A stretch of DNA of 64,000 nt from Candidatus Poribacteria bacterium. Its GTDB lineage: Bacteria; Poribacteria; WGA-4E; WGA-3G. Within the stretch, counting starts at the first letter, position 1, and the number at the start of each line of letters is the position of its first letter. The translations under genes were made by a program, and so were the position numbers. Positions 37,146-45,940 of this stretch are shown here, in pieces. Under the pieces are notes generated by a model that was not told the DNA's origin, made no database searches, and saw only the letters and a list, made by a program, of their open reading frames with translations. The stretch lies in assembly GCA_028821605.1 (NCBI GenBank), contig JAPPFM010000007.1, positions 86,648 to 150,647 on the forward strand, read 5' to 3'.

Positions 37146-38174
37146 TTAGTTTTTCTTTATCTCACCCCAGAGCGTCGTCAACTTCCTGCGTGGTGAAACC
37201 GCCAACGCCCCTTCAATCCAATCGGGCCAGTTCTCATCACTTGTCTCCCGTGTCAACCGTCGTAATCCACGCGTCCCAAACGTATAGCGATAGAGGTTAT
37301 AATTCGAGTTGGGTTTATCCAACCGTTTCAGTGCGAAAAGGACAGCACGGTCGTTTTCCATCCAACTCGCGCCTGCGATAAGAAAATTGTTGCCGAGTCG
37401 GTCATTAATATCGGTTATTTCCTGTTTCGTACCACCGATTCGTTGAACAATGAGCTGCAGGACATCACCCTCTTTAAACCATTTCGATTCATAAAAGAGG
37501 ATGCGTTGCCCGTCTGCCGACCAACGCGGAAAGTACCTCAAAGTAGTTGGACCATCAAGTGGCGGATCTCGGAGAATAGGGCGTTGGTGCTGCCCATCCG
37601 CATCCATGACATAGATCGTTTTCGGAGCGATTCCGTTAACTCGGATAAACCGCTCAAAAGTCATCTGTGTGCCATCGGGTGACCAATCTGGCGCAGCGGA
37701 CCCTACATCATCTGCGGCACCTGTTAACTGTGTGACAGCACCCGTCGCCACTTCCATGACGAACACCTCCCATGCTCCACTGCGGGTACTCGAAAAAGCG
37801 ATGTATTGTCCATCAGGAGACCAGGACGGACCCGTATCGAGGACATTGTTATGGGTGAGGCGTTTCGGGGCTGTGCCGTCTGCGTTCATAATAAACACCT
37901 CTGCCGTGGTTTGGCTTTTCGTCTTGTCCATGAATCGGGTAAACGTGATTCTTTTGCCATCGGGCGACCACCGAGGATAACGGTGTGTTGCTTGCGTGCT
38001 GTGTGTGAGCCTGCGTCTACGGGATCCGTCATCCGCCATGACGTAAATATCACCATCAACACAAAACACGATCTTCGCGTCAACAGAAACTGTCGTACCA
38101 GCCAACAAAAGCAGACAGCAAGTGAAGAAAAAACTTATTGTGCGTGAGCGCAAAGCGTTGTTTTCATAGTTCAT
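37146..38174 (-). CDS. TolB-like beta-propeller protein (PD40 repeats), exported
   Basis: 342 residues with a signal peptide (F-F-F-T-C-C-L-L-L-L-A-G-T-T-V-S-V-D-A). At least five PD40/WD40-like blades follow, each with W-S-P-D-G or W-S-A-D-G (residues ~66, 112, 160, 215) and partner sequences such as I-T-F-T-R or I-A-F-S-S-T-R. This is the propeller of TolB-type periplasmic proteins. The C-terminal 20 residues (A-V-S-P-R-R-K-L-T-T-L-W-G-E-I-K) carry a motif shared with two unrelated exported proteins at 43963-44748 and 45107-45850. An aggaggt site precedes ATG 38174. Confidence 0.85.
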   Translation of the reverse strand: MNYENNALRSRTISFFFTCCLLLLAGTTVSVDAKIVFCVDGDIYVMADDGSRRRRLTHSTQATHRYPRWSPDGKRITFTRFMDKTKSQTTAEVFIMNADGTAPKRLTHNNVLDTGPSWSPDGQYIAFSSTRSGAWEVFVMEVATGAVTQLTGAADDVGSAAPDWSPDGTQMTFERFIRVNGIAPKTIYVMDADGQHQRPILRDPPLDGPTTLRYFPRWSADGQRILFYESKWFKEGDVLQLIVQRIGGTKQEITDINDRLGNNFLIAGASWMENDRAVLFALKRLDKPNSNYNLYRYTFGTRGLRRLTRETSDENWPDWIEGALAVSPRRKLTTLWGEIKKN

Positions 38175-38390
38175 CTGTTGGTACCTCCTGTGAGGCGTTA
38201 CAACCTTTATTTAGCATTTAGCAAGTTCTGTGCCAATCTAATAATGCTATACTGGAGGCATTTCCTATAAAATCCAGGGAGGGCACTGCACAAAATAGGG
38301 CATTCTTTAAACTCGATTGCACGAAATGGGGCGTACTTGATAAATTAAAGTCAATCTGTCCAGACGAGATGATTTTCAAGTCTCGTAGGT

Positions 38391-38783
38391 GTTTTTGCTT
38401 GGTGTTTTTGCTTGGGTGTTTCTGCGGATTTCCCTTAGGTTGAATGACGTTGAGAAGTCGGATGTTGATATGCCAAACACACCTGAAAACGAATATCCCA
38501 CCATATCTATTCATGAACGCAGTGAAACCCAACTTTACACTTCTTGAATCCAATAAATCCTACTTCAGACAAATGCTTCGTCAAAAACTTTACACACCCA
38601 ATTTTTTCTTTGCTCTTGACAACGCCGCCGAATCCAACTACAATATATATAGCCAAGCACAAAAACAGGGGAATAGTTCCTCAATAAACGCAACCCGTAC
38701 AATCGCTGGCGAGGGAGTTTTGCTTGGGATGTTTTGCCTGGGTATTTCTGCGTATTGCTTGGGTATTTCTGCGTATTTCTGCT
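38391..38783. repeat. Clustered TTTTGCTTGGGTATTTCTGCG repeats
   Basis: Copies at 38391-38403, 38404-38427 and a run of three to four in 38717-38783 (…gcttgggtatttctgcgtatt units of ~21 bp). One further copy lies at 36969-36986. The 38175-38829 gap has no convincing gene, and short open frames there consist largely of these repeats. Confidence 0.75.
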
Positions 38784-38829
38784 AATATCCTCGCCTTCCC
38801 GCAATGTCCAATTTCTTTAGGAGGTAGAA

Positions 38830-39054
38830 ATGTTAGATAATATTGGAAATGTAGCCGGTGCTATATGGCACTATCTCGAAATTAACAACGAAGCCAGCGT
38901 TACGAAATTAACACGCGAAATCGGTGAAAACCAACGTACAGTGCTGATGGGTGTCGGTTGGCTCGCCCGCGAAGGAAAATTAGATTTTGAAAAACGAAAA
39001 CAGGGCATCTATGTCACACTAAAAACACAACAATTGGACGCAGAAGTCGCATAG
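38830..39054 (+). CDS. Small winged helix-turn-helix protein (DUF2582-like)
   Basis: 74 residues. The sequence A-I-W-H-Y-L-E-I-N-N-E-A-S-V-T-K-L-T-R-E-I-G, then R-T-V-L-M-G-V-G-W-L-A-R-E-G-K-L and F-E-K-R-K-Q-G-I-Y-V-T-L, matches the small winged-helix domain of the DUF2582 family. An aggagg ribosome-binding site precedes ATG 38830. glgP begins 23 bp downstream, so it may be a local regulator co-transcribed with glycogen phosphorylase. DNA-binding is inferred from the fold only. Confidence 0.85.
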   Translation: MLDNIGNVAGAIWHYLEINNEASVTKLTREIGENQRTVLMGVGWLAREGKLDFEKRKQGIYVTLKTQQLDAEVA

Positions 39055-39077
39055 ATTTCGGAAGGAGAACGGATTAG

Positions 39078-41675
39078 ATGAAGCCACTTCGTCAGTTAAC
39101 AGTGGTGCCGACATTACCCTCAAATCTTGAACCTCTGCGTGAACTTGCCTTAAATCTCTGGTGGACCTGGGATCGTGAAGCTCTGGGTTTATTTCGTCAT
39201 CTTGATACCGCATTGTGGGAAAAAACGTATCACAATCCGGTCGCGATGCTCGGGCAAATCTCCCAAGAACATTTGGACACTGCCGCAAAAGACAGCGTGT
39301 TCCTTGCACGCCTTGAAGTCATCCACAAAAAATTTAAAGAATACCATAACACCCCTTCATGGTTTGAGACAGATCACAAGGATGGGACGCTCGACAATCT
39401 AAAGATTGCCTATTTCTCAATGGAGTATGGATTGACTGAGTGTATGCCGCTCTACTCCGGTGGCTTGGGAGTCTTAGCGGGCGACCATTTGAAATCCACG
39501 AGTTATCTCGGTCTGCCCTTTGTCGCAGTCGGGCTGCTCTATCAGCACGGTTATTTCCGTCAGACGCTCACAGCAGATGGCTGGCAAATGGCAGATTACC
39601 CAACAAATGACTTCTACAATATGCCCATCCAACCAGCGAAGTGTGCTGATGGGACACGACTGTTAGTAGAGGTTGCGTATCCAGAAGGTAAAGCGTTCGC
39701 CAAAGTCTGGTATGCCCAAGTCGGACGTGTGCCCTTATACCTACTCGACACAAATATCCCTGAAAATCAGAACGAGGAGTTACGAAGTATAACGGATTAC
39801 CTGTACGGCGGTGACGAACGCCTCCGCATCAAACAGGAGATTCTGCTGGGTATCGGTGGATACCGTGCCTTGACTGCGCTTGGCATCCAGCCCACCGTCT
39901 GTCACATGAATGAAGGGCACGCTGCATTTCTCGCAATTGAGCGCATCCGACAACTAATGCTGGAGACAGGTATCCGCTTTGAAGAAGCCTGTGAAGCCAC
40001 GAAAGCCGGAAATATCTTTACGACGCATACACCCGTTCCGGCAGGTATTGACTGGTTTCCACCCGATTTGGTTAATCATTACTTCAGTGGTTACTATCGA
40101 GAACTCGGCATTTCTGCCGACATCTTCCTCGGTCTTGGTAGAGCAAATCCTGCTAATACCCACAGTGAATTCAGTCCCGCGCTCCTTGCACTACGACTTG
40201 CGGCAATGTGCAACGGCGTGAGTCAGTTGCATGGACACGTCTCCCGCGAAATGTGGAAGGACCTTTGGCAGGGCACACCTGTGCATGAGGTGCCGATTGG
40301 TGCGATTACAAATGGAATCCACACCCGCTCTTGGGTCTCCGGCGATATGCAAAGTCTCTTTGACAGGTACCTCGGTCCGCGTTGGATTGTTGAGCTTACG
40401 AATCAAGCCGTCTGGACACAGATTTCACAAATTCCGGATCCTGAGTTGTGGCGGACACATGAACGCCGGCGCGAACGCCTTATCACATTTGCACGACAAC
40501 GGCAGGAGCAGAAGCATGTGCTCGGTGGTGCTGTTTCCAAACGTGCTGGGAAGAGCGAGAACGTTGCAACGAAGATTCTCAATTCGGCGGCACTAACAAT
40601 CGGGTTCGCACGCCGATTTGCAACCTATAAGCGCGCAACCTTACTCTTCCAAGATGTTGACCGCCTTGATAAGATTCTGAACCACCCAGAACATCCTGTC
40701 CAGCTCATTTTTGCCGGTAAGGCGCATCCGCACGATTATGAGGGGAAATTGCTCATTCAGCGTATCTCTCGTATCGCAGCGGAGCCACGGTTTTATCACA
40801 AAATCGTCTTCATTGAAAACTATGATATCTGTGTTGGACGTTATCTTGTTGAAGGTGTCGATGTCTGGCTCAACAACCCCTTACGTCCGAATGAGGCGAG
40901 CGGCACAAGCGGCATGAAGGCCGCGGCGAATGGTGCTCTTAATCTCAGCATTGCAGATGGCTGGTGGGCAGAGGCGAATCATTTGGGCGGTGGCTGGACA
41001 ATTGATGCCGGTCCTATCACTGAAGACGCAAAGTCCACTGACAAAGCACATGCCAATGCTATTTATGAACTCCTTGAAAAGGAGATTGTGCCCCTCTTTT
41101 ACCAGCGTAACTCTGTTGACGACGTGCCGTACGAGTGGGTCGCTCGGATGAAGGCTGCGATGCAAAATCTTGCCCCTATTTTCAATACGAAACGCATGGT
41201 GGCGGAGTACGCAGAGCAATTGTACTTTCCAGCGCATCGGCGTTGGCAATGCCTCAATGAAGCAGGCGGAAAGCGCAGTGTTGCCTTAGCTCGCTGGAAG
41301 ACACATATCCGTGACCATTGGAGTGATCTGCGAATTGAGGAAAGGCAGCCCGATACTGCGGCTGCTGTTGTTCAAAATCCTGAGTTGGGTGTCGGTGAAT
41401 CCACAACGGTGCAGGCGGTCGTCCATACCGATGTGTTGTTTCCACACGAACTTGCTGTCCAGATTTACCACGGTGCGTTGGATGAGGTGGGTGAAATTCA
41501 CAACGGGAATGTTAGCCCGATGGAATACCAAGCTGACCTTGGTGGTGGGACCTATCTCTTTGAAGGGACATTCACCGTGAAGCAGACAGGGTTGCACGGC
41601 TATACCGTCCGTGCCTTACCTCACCATGAGGATTTGCAATCTCCGCATGAACTTGGGCTCATAACATGGGCATAA
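39078..41675 (+). CDS. glgP: Alpha-glucan (glycogen/starch) phosphorylase
   Basis: 865 residues of the bacterial alpha-glucan phosphorylase type with an N-terminal DUF3417 region (L-A-L-N-L-W-W-T-W-D). It has the active-site block A-Y-F-S-M-E-Y-G-L-T-E-C-M-P-L-Y-S-G-G-L-G and H-M-N-E-G-H-A-A-F. The PLP lysine is K614 in G-T-S-G-M-K-A-A-A-N-G. It releases glucose-1-phosphate from glycogen in the cytosol. A C-terminal strand-rich extension (~760-865) goes beyond the catalytic core. It is preceded by the winged-helix gene. Together with glgB, the synthase-like gene and glgC it completes a glycogen cycle. Confidence 0.95.
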   Translation: MKPLRQLTVVPTLPSNLEPLRELALNLWWTWDREALGLFRHLDTALWEKTYHNPVAMLGQISQEHLDTAAKDSVFLARLEVIHKKFKEYHNTPSWFETDHKDGTLDNLKIAYFSMEYGLTECMPLYSGGLGVLAGDHLKSTSYLGLPFVAVGLLYQHGYFRQTLTADGWQMADYPTNDFYNMPIQPAKCADGTRLLVEVAYPEGKAFAKVWYAQVGRVPLYLLDTNIPENQNEELRSITDYLYGGDERLRIKQEILLGIGGYRALTALGIQPTVCHMNEGHAAFLAIERIRQLMLETGIRFEEACEATKAGNIFTTHTPVPAGIDWFPPDLVNHYFSGYYRELGISADIFLGLGRANPANTHSEFSPALLALRLAAMCNGVSQLHGHVSREMWKDLWQGTPVHEVPIGAITNGIHTRSWVSGDMQSLFDRYLGPRWIVELTNQAVWTQISQIPDPELWRTHERRRERLITFARQRQEQKHVLGGAVSKRAGKSENVATKILNSAALTIGFARRFATYKRATLLFQDVDRLDKILNHPEHPVQLIFAGKAHPHDYEGKLLIQRISRIAAEPRFYHKIVFIENYDICVGRYLVEGVDVWLNNPLRPNEASGTSGMKAAANGALNLSIADGWWAEANHLGGGWTIDAGPITEDAKSTDKAHANAIYELLEKEIVPLFYQRNSVDDVPYEWVARMKAAMQNLAPIFNTKRMVAEYAEQLYFPAHRRWQCLNEAGGKRSVALARWKTHIRDHWSDLRIEERQPDTAAAVVQNPELGVGESTTVQAVVHTDVLFPHELAVQIYHGALDEVGEIHNGNVSPMEYQADLGGGTYLFEGTFTVKQTGLHGYTVRALPHHEDLQSPHELGLITWA

Positions 41676-41758
41676 AGGTATCTTAGGAGCTTGATCCTAT
41701 AGTAAAGCGTTTGTTTTCGTGTTGCCCAAAACTATTTCTAAGCGTATAATAAGAGTAG

Positions 41759-41847
41759 GTAGCTTGAAACGAAGCGGAAAGCGGATATACGGGAAGGAAC
41801 GAGAAGTTTTGAACCGACCTGACCGAACCGCAAGGAATAATTAAAAA
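41759..41847. repeat. 89-bp repeated leader ending at the hisB start codon
   Basis: Second copy of the leader at 24664-24752: gtagcttgaaacgaagcgga at the start and aaccgcaaggaataattaaa at the end. The end supplies the caagga ribosome-binding site. Confidence 0.75.
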
Positions 41848-42435
41848 GTGGATAGAACAGCAGAAATTAACCGCGAAACAGCAGAAACCCGTATCCGACT
41901 CCGCCTTGACATTGACGGAACAGGAACATCCGATATTAATACCGGGGTTGGATTCTTAGATCACATGTTGGAACTCTTTGCCAAACATGGCTTCTTCGAT
42001 TTGGAGGTCGAAGCGAAGGGGGATTTACATGTGGATGCGCACCACACGACCGAGGATGTCGGCATCTGTTTGGGGCAAGCTCTCCAAAAGGCGGTGCTGG
42101 ACAAAGCAGGAATGCAGCGGTTCGGTAGTTTCAGTGTTCCAATGTATGAGTCCCTCGCTAAGGTTGACTTGGATGTCTGCGGACGTCCCTATCTCCACTT
42201 TGAAACACCACTTCATTACGGCAAAGTCGGCGATTTTGATAGTGAACTTGCAGAAGAATTTTTTCACGGGTTTGTGAACCATAGTGGTACAACTTTGCAC
42301 ATCAACGTCCCTTACGGCACGAATCAGCACCATATCATTGAAGGGATCTTTAAAGCAGTCGCGAAAGCGTTGCATGTTGCTACACGCCTTGATGAACACA
42401 TCACGGGTGTCCTGTCCACCAAAGGAAGTTTATAG
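41848..42435 (+). CDS. hisB: Imidazoleglycerol-phosphate dehydratase
   Basis: 195 residues, normal for monofunctional HisB, the dehydratase of histidine biosynthesis. Metal-binding and active-site blocks: F-L-D-H-M-L-E-L-F-A-K-H, D-A-H-H-T-T-E-D-V-G-I-C-L-G (His cluster plus Glu), and the second-half H-H-I-I-E-G-I-F-K-A. The start is GTG 41848, using the ribosome-binding site in the repeated leader. There is no other his gene in the window, so it is separated from its pathway and lies between glgP and glgC. Confidence 0.95.
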   Translation: MDRTAEINRETAETRIRLRLDIDGTGTSDINTGVGFLDHMLELFAKHGFFDLEVEAKGDLHVDAHHTTEDVGICLGQALQKAVLDKAGMQRFGSFSVPMYESLAKVDLDVCGRPYLHFETPLHYGKVGDFDSELAEEFFHGFVNHSGTTLHINVPYGTNQHHIIEGIFKAVAKALHVATRLDEHITGVLSTKGSL

Positions 42436-42443
42436 TTACCAGT

Positions 42444-42498
42444 TTTAACCATCAACTCGTGCTTTAACATTTATAACGGAGTCGAGTTGATGGTTAAA
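42444..42498. repeat. 55-bp hairpin element (TTTAACCATCAACTCG family)
   Basis: The same length and nearly the same sequence as 9281-9335, with a 16-bp perfect stem. It follows the hisB stop codon. Confidence 0.85.
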
Positions 42499-42618
42499 GT
42501 TAAGAGAAGCTCCTGTAACAATTTACGTACGCTTGGCATTCGCTGGACGCGGATGATTTTGCCAAACAGTCTCTTAACTGAAAACCAAGAACCGAGAACC
42601 ATTAAAAGGAGCACGTTT

Positions 42619-43911
42619 ATGAGTAACGGAAACGTTATTGCAGTTATTCTTGGAGGCGGCCGCGGCACACGTCTGTTTCCGTTAACACGGGACCGGGCGA
42701 AACCGAGTGTCCCGATCGCAGGCAAATTTCGACTGGTGGACATACCGATTAGTAATTGCCTACATTCAGGACTGGAGAAAATCTATGTCTTGACCCAGTT
42801 CAACTCCGTCTCCTTGAACCGACATATTGCACAAACATACCGCTTTGATACATATCGCCGCGGGTTCGTCCAAATCCTTGCAGCGCAACAGACACTGATG
42901 GGCGAAGAGTGGTATCAAGGAACAGCAGATGCCATCAAGCACAATGAGCCTTATATTCTCAACCCACGGTTCGCAGACGATTATGTTCTGATTCTTGCCG
43001 GTGATCATCTCTATCGGATGGATTATCGCAAAATGCTCGAGGTTCACACCGAATCCAATGCAGCAATCACCGTGTCTGTTATTCCAGTGAAAAAAGCGGA
43101 TACAAGTGGACTCGGTATTCTTCAGGCGGATGCGGATGGACGTATCACTGACTTCGTTGAAAAACCGCAAACCGAGGAGGAACTCCATCGTTTACGTGTT
43201 GAACCCGAAGTCTTTACTTCGCGTGGTATCAAGCCACACGGTAGGGAATACATCGCCTCAATGGGAATTTATATCTTTAATCGCGATGTCCTTCAAGAGG
43301 TACTTCGCGATGACTCCAACGTGGACTTCGGCAAGGATATTATTCCGAAGAGCATTCAGACGCGTCCGGTTTCTGCTTACTTTTTCGATGGTTATTGGGA
43401 GGATATTGGTACGATCCGTTCTTTCTATTCTGCGAATATCGCGCTTACCGATACCTCACCGGCGTTCAATTTCTACGATGAACAGGCACCCATTTATACC
43501 AACCGACGGCATCTACCCAGTACAAAGGTCAATAGCAGTAGTGTCCGTTCCTCAATCCTCGCTGAAGGGTCTATCATTGATGATTCGGAGATTGACAGGA
43601 CGATTGTCGGTATCAGGAGTATCATTTCTAACCGCAGTCGGATTTACCAGTCTGTGCTTATGGGAGCGGACTACTACGAATCTGACGAGTTGCGAGCCGA
43701 GAACGAAAAGTCAGGCATACCCAATATCGGCATCGGTCGAAATTGTCTGATTCAGAATGCAATCATTGACAAAAATGCGCGTATCGGTGATAATTCGGTA
43801 CTTGTCAACCGGGAAGGGATTGATAATCACGACGGCAAAAGCTACCACATTCGGGAGGGGATTGTTATTGTTCCAAAGGATGCGACGATACTTCCCGATA
43901 CCGTCGTTTAA
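42619..43911 (+). CDS. glgC: Glucose-1-phosphate adenylyltransferase
   Basis: 430 residues from ATG 42619 (aaaggag upstream). The frame opens at 42487 inside repeats. The N-terminal nucleotidyltransferase domain has L-G-G-G-R-G-T-R-L-F-P-L-T-R-x-R-A-K-P-S-V-P and K-F-R-L-V-D-I-P-I-S-N-C, then W-Y-Q-G-T-A-D-A and the catalytic region L-A-G-D-H-L-Y-R-M-D-Y. A left-handed beta-helix forms the C-terminal third. It makes ADP-glucose from ATP and glucose-1-P, the committed step of bacterial glycogen synthesis, and is usually allosterically regulated. Confidence 0.96.
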   Translation: MSNGNVIAVILGGGRGTRLFPLTRDRAKPSVPIAGKFRLVDIPISNCLHSGLEKIYVLTQFNSVSLNRHIAQTYRFDTYRRGFVQILAAQQTLMGEEWYQGTADAIKHNEPYILNPRFADDYVLILAGDHLYRMDYRKMLEVHTESNAAITVSVIPVKKADTSGLGILQADADGRITDFVEKPQTEEELHRLRVEPEVFTSRGIKPHGREYIASMGIYIFNRDVLQEVLRDDSNVDFGKDIIPKSIQTRPVSAYFFDGYWEDIGTIRSFYSANIALTDTSPAFNFYDEQAPIYTNRRHLPSTKVNSSSVRSSILAEGSIIDDSEIDRTIVGIRSIISNRSRIYQSVLMGADYYESDELRAENEKSGIPNIGIGRNCLIQNAIIDKNARIGDNSVLVNREGIDNHDGKSYHIREGIVIVPKDATILPDTVV

Positions 43912-43962
43912 TCTATAACCTTGAATTTCACGGTCAAGGTTGTTTAACACGGAGAATTTCTG

Positions 43963-44748
43963 ATGTACAGGATACTAACATTTCTGGTCTTAAGTCTATT
44001 TTCACTAACGCATTTTATGGCGATTCATGTCGTGGCATTAGATACGGACGGTCTTGTCGGTGTATGGTTATTGGATGAAGGCAAAGGGGAAGCCGTTAAG
44101 GATTCCTCCGGTAACGGATTGGATGGAAAAATAGCGCAAGGCAAGCCGAAGTGGGTTAAAGGCAAGTTTGATGGTGCGATGGAATTCGGCGGATCGGATA
44201 TGGTAACGGTTGATGATGATGACGCACTTGACTTGGAGGAATTCACAATTGCCGCATGGATAAATATCCCGAAAGTCTCTGGAGCGTGGCAAATCATCGC
44301 TTCCAAAGAAAACCGCAATCCGACCGGGAGAAACTATGGACTCTTCGGTCATATTAACACCGGAGTTATCCATTACTCTTTCACAACAAACTCCGGATGG
44401 AAATCCTTTGATGCCAAAACCGTTGCAACCGATGGTGAATGGCACCATGTGGCAGGCACTTATGATGGCTCTGACTTCAAATTCTATCTTGATGGAGGTA
44501 TCGATGCACAAGTGTCGCCAGGGACAAAACCCGACAACCACGATAATTTTCTTTTTATCGGTGGGTGCAACATCGGTAACTATTGGATGACAGGCACTAT
44601 TGACGAAGTGGTGCTTTATGACAGAGCGCTCAGTGAGAAGGAAATCAATGAATTAATGGAAGATGGGATGGTCGTTACGTTAGAAGTTCAACCCGGTGGG
44701 AAACTGGTGACGACTTGGAGTCAGATTAAAGCACAAGCCACTCGGTAG
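43963..44748 (+). CDS. Exported LamG-domain protein with shared C-terminal motif
   Basis: 261 residues. A signal peptide (F-L-V-L-S-L-F-S-L-T-H-F-M-A-I-H-V-V-A, ~5-24) is followed by one LamG/concanavalin-A-like domain (~30-225): G-V-W-L-L-D-E-G-K-G, D-S-S-G-N-G-L-D-G, F-T-I-A-A-W-I-N, W-H-H-V-A-G-T-Y-D-G and D-E-V-V-L-Y-D-R-A-L-S. LamG domains usually bind carbohydrate or protein ligands outside the cell. The end, V-Q-P-G-G-K-L-V-T-T-W-S-Q-I-K, carries the motif also present at the ends of 37146-38174 and 45107-45850. A cggag site precedes ATG 43963. Confidence 0.85.
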   Translation: MYRILTFLVLSLFSLTHFMAIHVVALDTDGLVGVWLLDEGKGEAVKDSSGNGLDGKIAQGKPKWVKGKFDGAMEFGGSDMVTVDDDDALDLEEFTIAAWINIPKVSGAWQIIASKENRNPTGRNYGLFGHINTGVIHYSFTTNSGWKSFDAKTVATDGEWHHVAGTYDGSDFKFYLDGGIDAQVSPGTKPDNHDNFLFIGGCNIGNYWMTGTIDEVVLYDRALSEKEINELMEDGMVVTLEVQPGGKLVTTWSQIKAQATR

Positions 44749-44780
44749 ATTCTAAGACATAAGGAGAATGTGCTCACACT

Positions 44781-45065
44781 ATGTCTGAAGTAAGACAACA
44801 GTTACTTGTACTGCATCTGCACACACCCGACTTAAATAGCGGTGTTGTCGCTTGGGCAATGTACGATGGTACAGGTGAAAAACGACATACAACGGGTGAC
44901 AGCGAGACACCGCCCTATAACTCGGTTGTGGAAGCGATGCGAGACGGCTGGCGGGTCATTCAGTTTCCGCAACAATTTCCTGCCTATCCCGGTATGGAAT
45001 ATCATACCTCATATCTCAGGTTTGAGTATATCCTTGAAAAACTCGTGAAGTTAACCGAATCTTGA
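44781..45065 (+). CDS. Small hypothetical protein
   Basis: 94 residues with no signal peptide and no recognised family. It begins M-S-E-V-R-Q-Q-L-L-V-L-H-L-H-T and has a central D-G-W-R-V-I-Q-F-P-Q and a helical end (Y-I-L-E-K-L-V-K-L). An aaggag lies about 14 bases upstream, which is a weak spacing. It lies between the LamG and DUF1080-like exported genes on the same strand. Real-gene status rests on codon pattern and position rather than homology. Confidence 0.6.
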   Translation: MSEVRQQLLVLHLHTPDLNSGVVAWAMYDGTGEKRHTTGDSETPPYNSVVEAMRDGWRVIQFPQQFPAYPGMEYHTSYLRFEYILEKLVKLTES

Positions 45066-45106
45066 AACCCCTTCGATCGAAAAAATTGACGAAGGAGAGG
45101 AACATC

Positions 45107-45850
45107 ATGAGATCAGTAATCGCTGGACTAACTATGTTTCTTTTAACTTTTTCTGCTATGGCAGGAACGTTTGTGGAAACATTTAATGGGAGGAAGCTTG
45201 ATGGATGGGAGCAACTCATCCAGATGGATTTTGAGGCTAACCCCGATTCTTGGGAAATTATTGATGGAGAACTTCAGGGAACAAACCGTGGTGGATTTTT
45301 GCGTTTCCTAACCATGGGTGATGAAAAATGGCGCAATTACACTATAGAATTTGATGTCAAGCCGCTCCAGAAACATGGTGCTGGGAGTATTGGGATTGCT
45401 GCGCGGGTCCAAGGATCCAGTGGGATAGTTAGTATGATTGGGGATGCCCCTTTCCCTTTACATGAGGATGGATCACATGTGGTCTGTTTTGGCGGCGCTT
45501 TTCACGACAATAAATTTTGGGTTTTCGGCTCTGAAGTCAACTCATCGTTGAAGTTAAGAAAATGGTCTACAATGAAGTTCCAAGTAGATGAAAACGTGTT
45601 CACCTTCTGGATGAATAATAGGCAAGTTTTAAAAGCCAGAGATAAGTGGGTTGATAATAAGCAAGCTCTAAAAGTCAGAGATGAGTTTGTTCAATTCCAG
45701 ACGGGTGGTGTCGGTTTGGTGATTTCGGGTTACACGGCGAGATTCGATAATATGGTGATTACTGGCAAGGACATCTCAAACCAAGGACAGTTCTCGGTAA
45801 CACCTCAGGCAAAACTCGCGACGACTTGGGGAAGTTTAAAAGGGTTTTAA
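45107..45850 (+). CDS. Exported DUF1080/3-keto-disaccharide-hydrolase-like protein with shared C-terminal motif
   Basis: 247 residues from ATG 45107 (gaaggag upstream). The frame opens at 45062. Signal peptide: L-T-M-F-L-L-T-F-S-A-M-A-G. The mature part begins F-V-E-T-F-N-G-R-K-L-D-G-W-E and has W-E-I-I-D-G-E-L-Q-G, R-N-Y-T-I-E-F-D-V-K and G-G-V-G-L-V-I-S-G-Y-T-A-R-F-D-N-M-V-I, the pattern of the DUF1080 jelly-roll family. A nearly repeated V-L-K-A-R-D-K-W-V / A-L-K-V-R-D-E-F-V pair lies near 185-205. The C-terminus V-T-P-Q-A-K-L-A-T-T-W-G-S-L-K carries the shared motif. Confidence 0.82.
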   Translation: MRSVIAGLTMFLLTFSAMAGTFVETFNGRKLDGWEQLIQMDFEANPDSWEIIDGELQGTNRGGFLRFLTMGDEKWRNYTIEFDVKPLQKHGAGSIGIAARVQGSSGIVSMIGDAPFPLHEDGSHVVCFGGAFHDNKFWVFGSEVNSSLKLRKWSTMKFQVDENVFTFWMNNRQVLKARDKWVDNKQALKVRDEFVQFQTGGVGLVISGYTARFDNMVITGKDISNQGQFSVTPQAKLATTWGSLKGF

Positions 45851-45940
45851 AGGAATCCATTGGCGTTGTAGCTTAGACAAAAATTTTGTGCAAGGCAGAA
45901 AATAAATTTGCCCTTAATGGGTAGACTTGGAGGCGATCTA

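Noticed and set aside
38218..38804. Three overlapping short open frames in the 38.2-38.8 kb gap
   Set aside because: They are composed of TTTTGCTTGGGTATTTCTGCG repeats and low-information sequence, without ribosome-binding sites.
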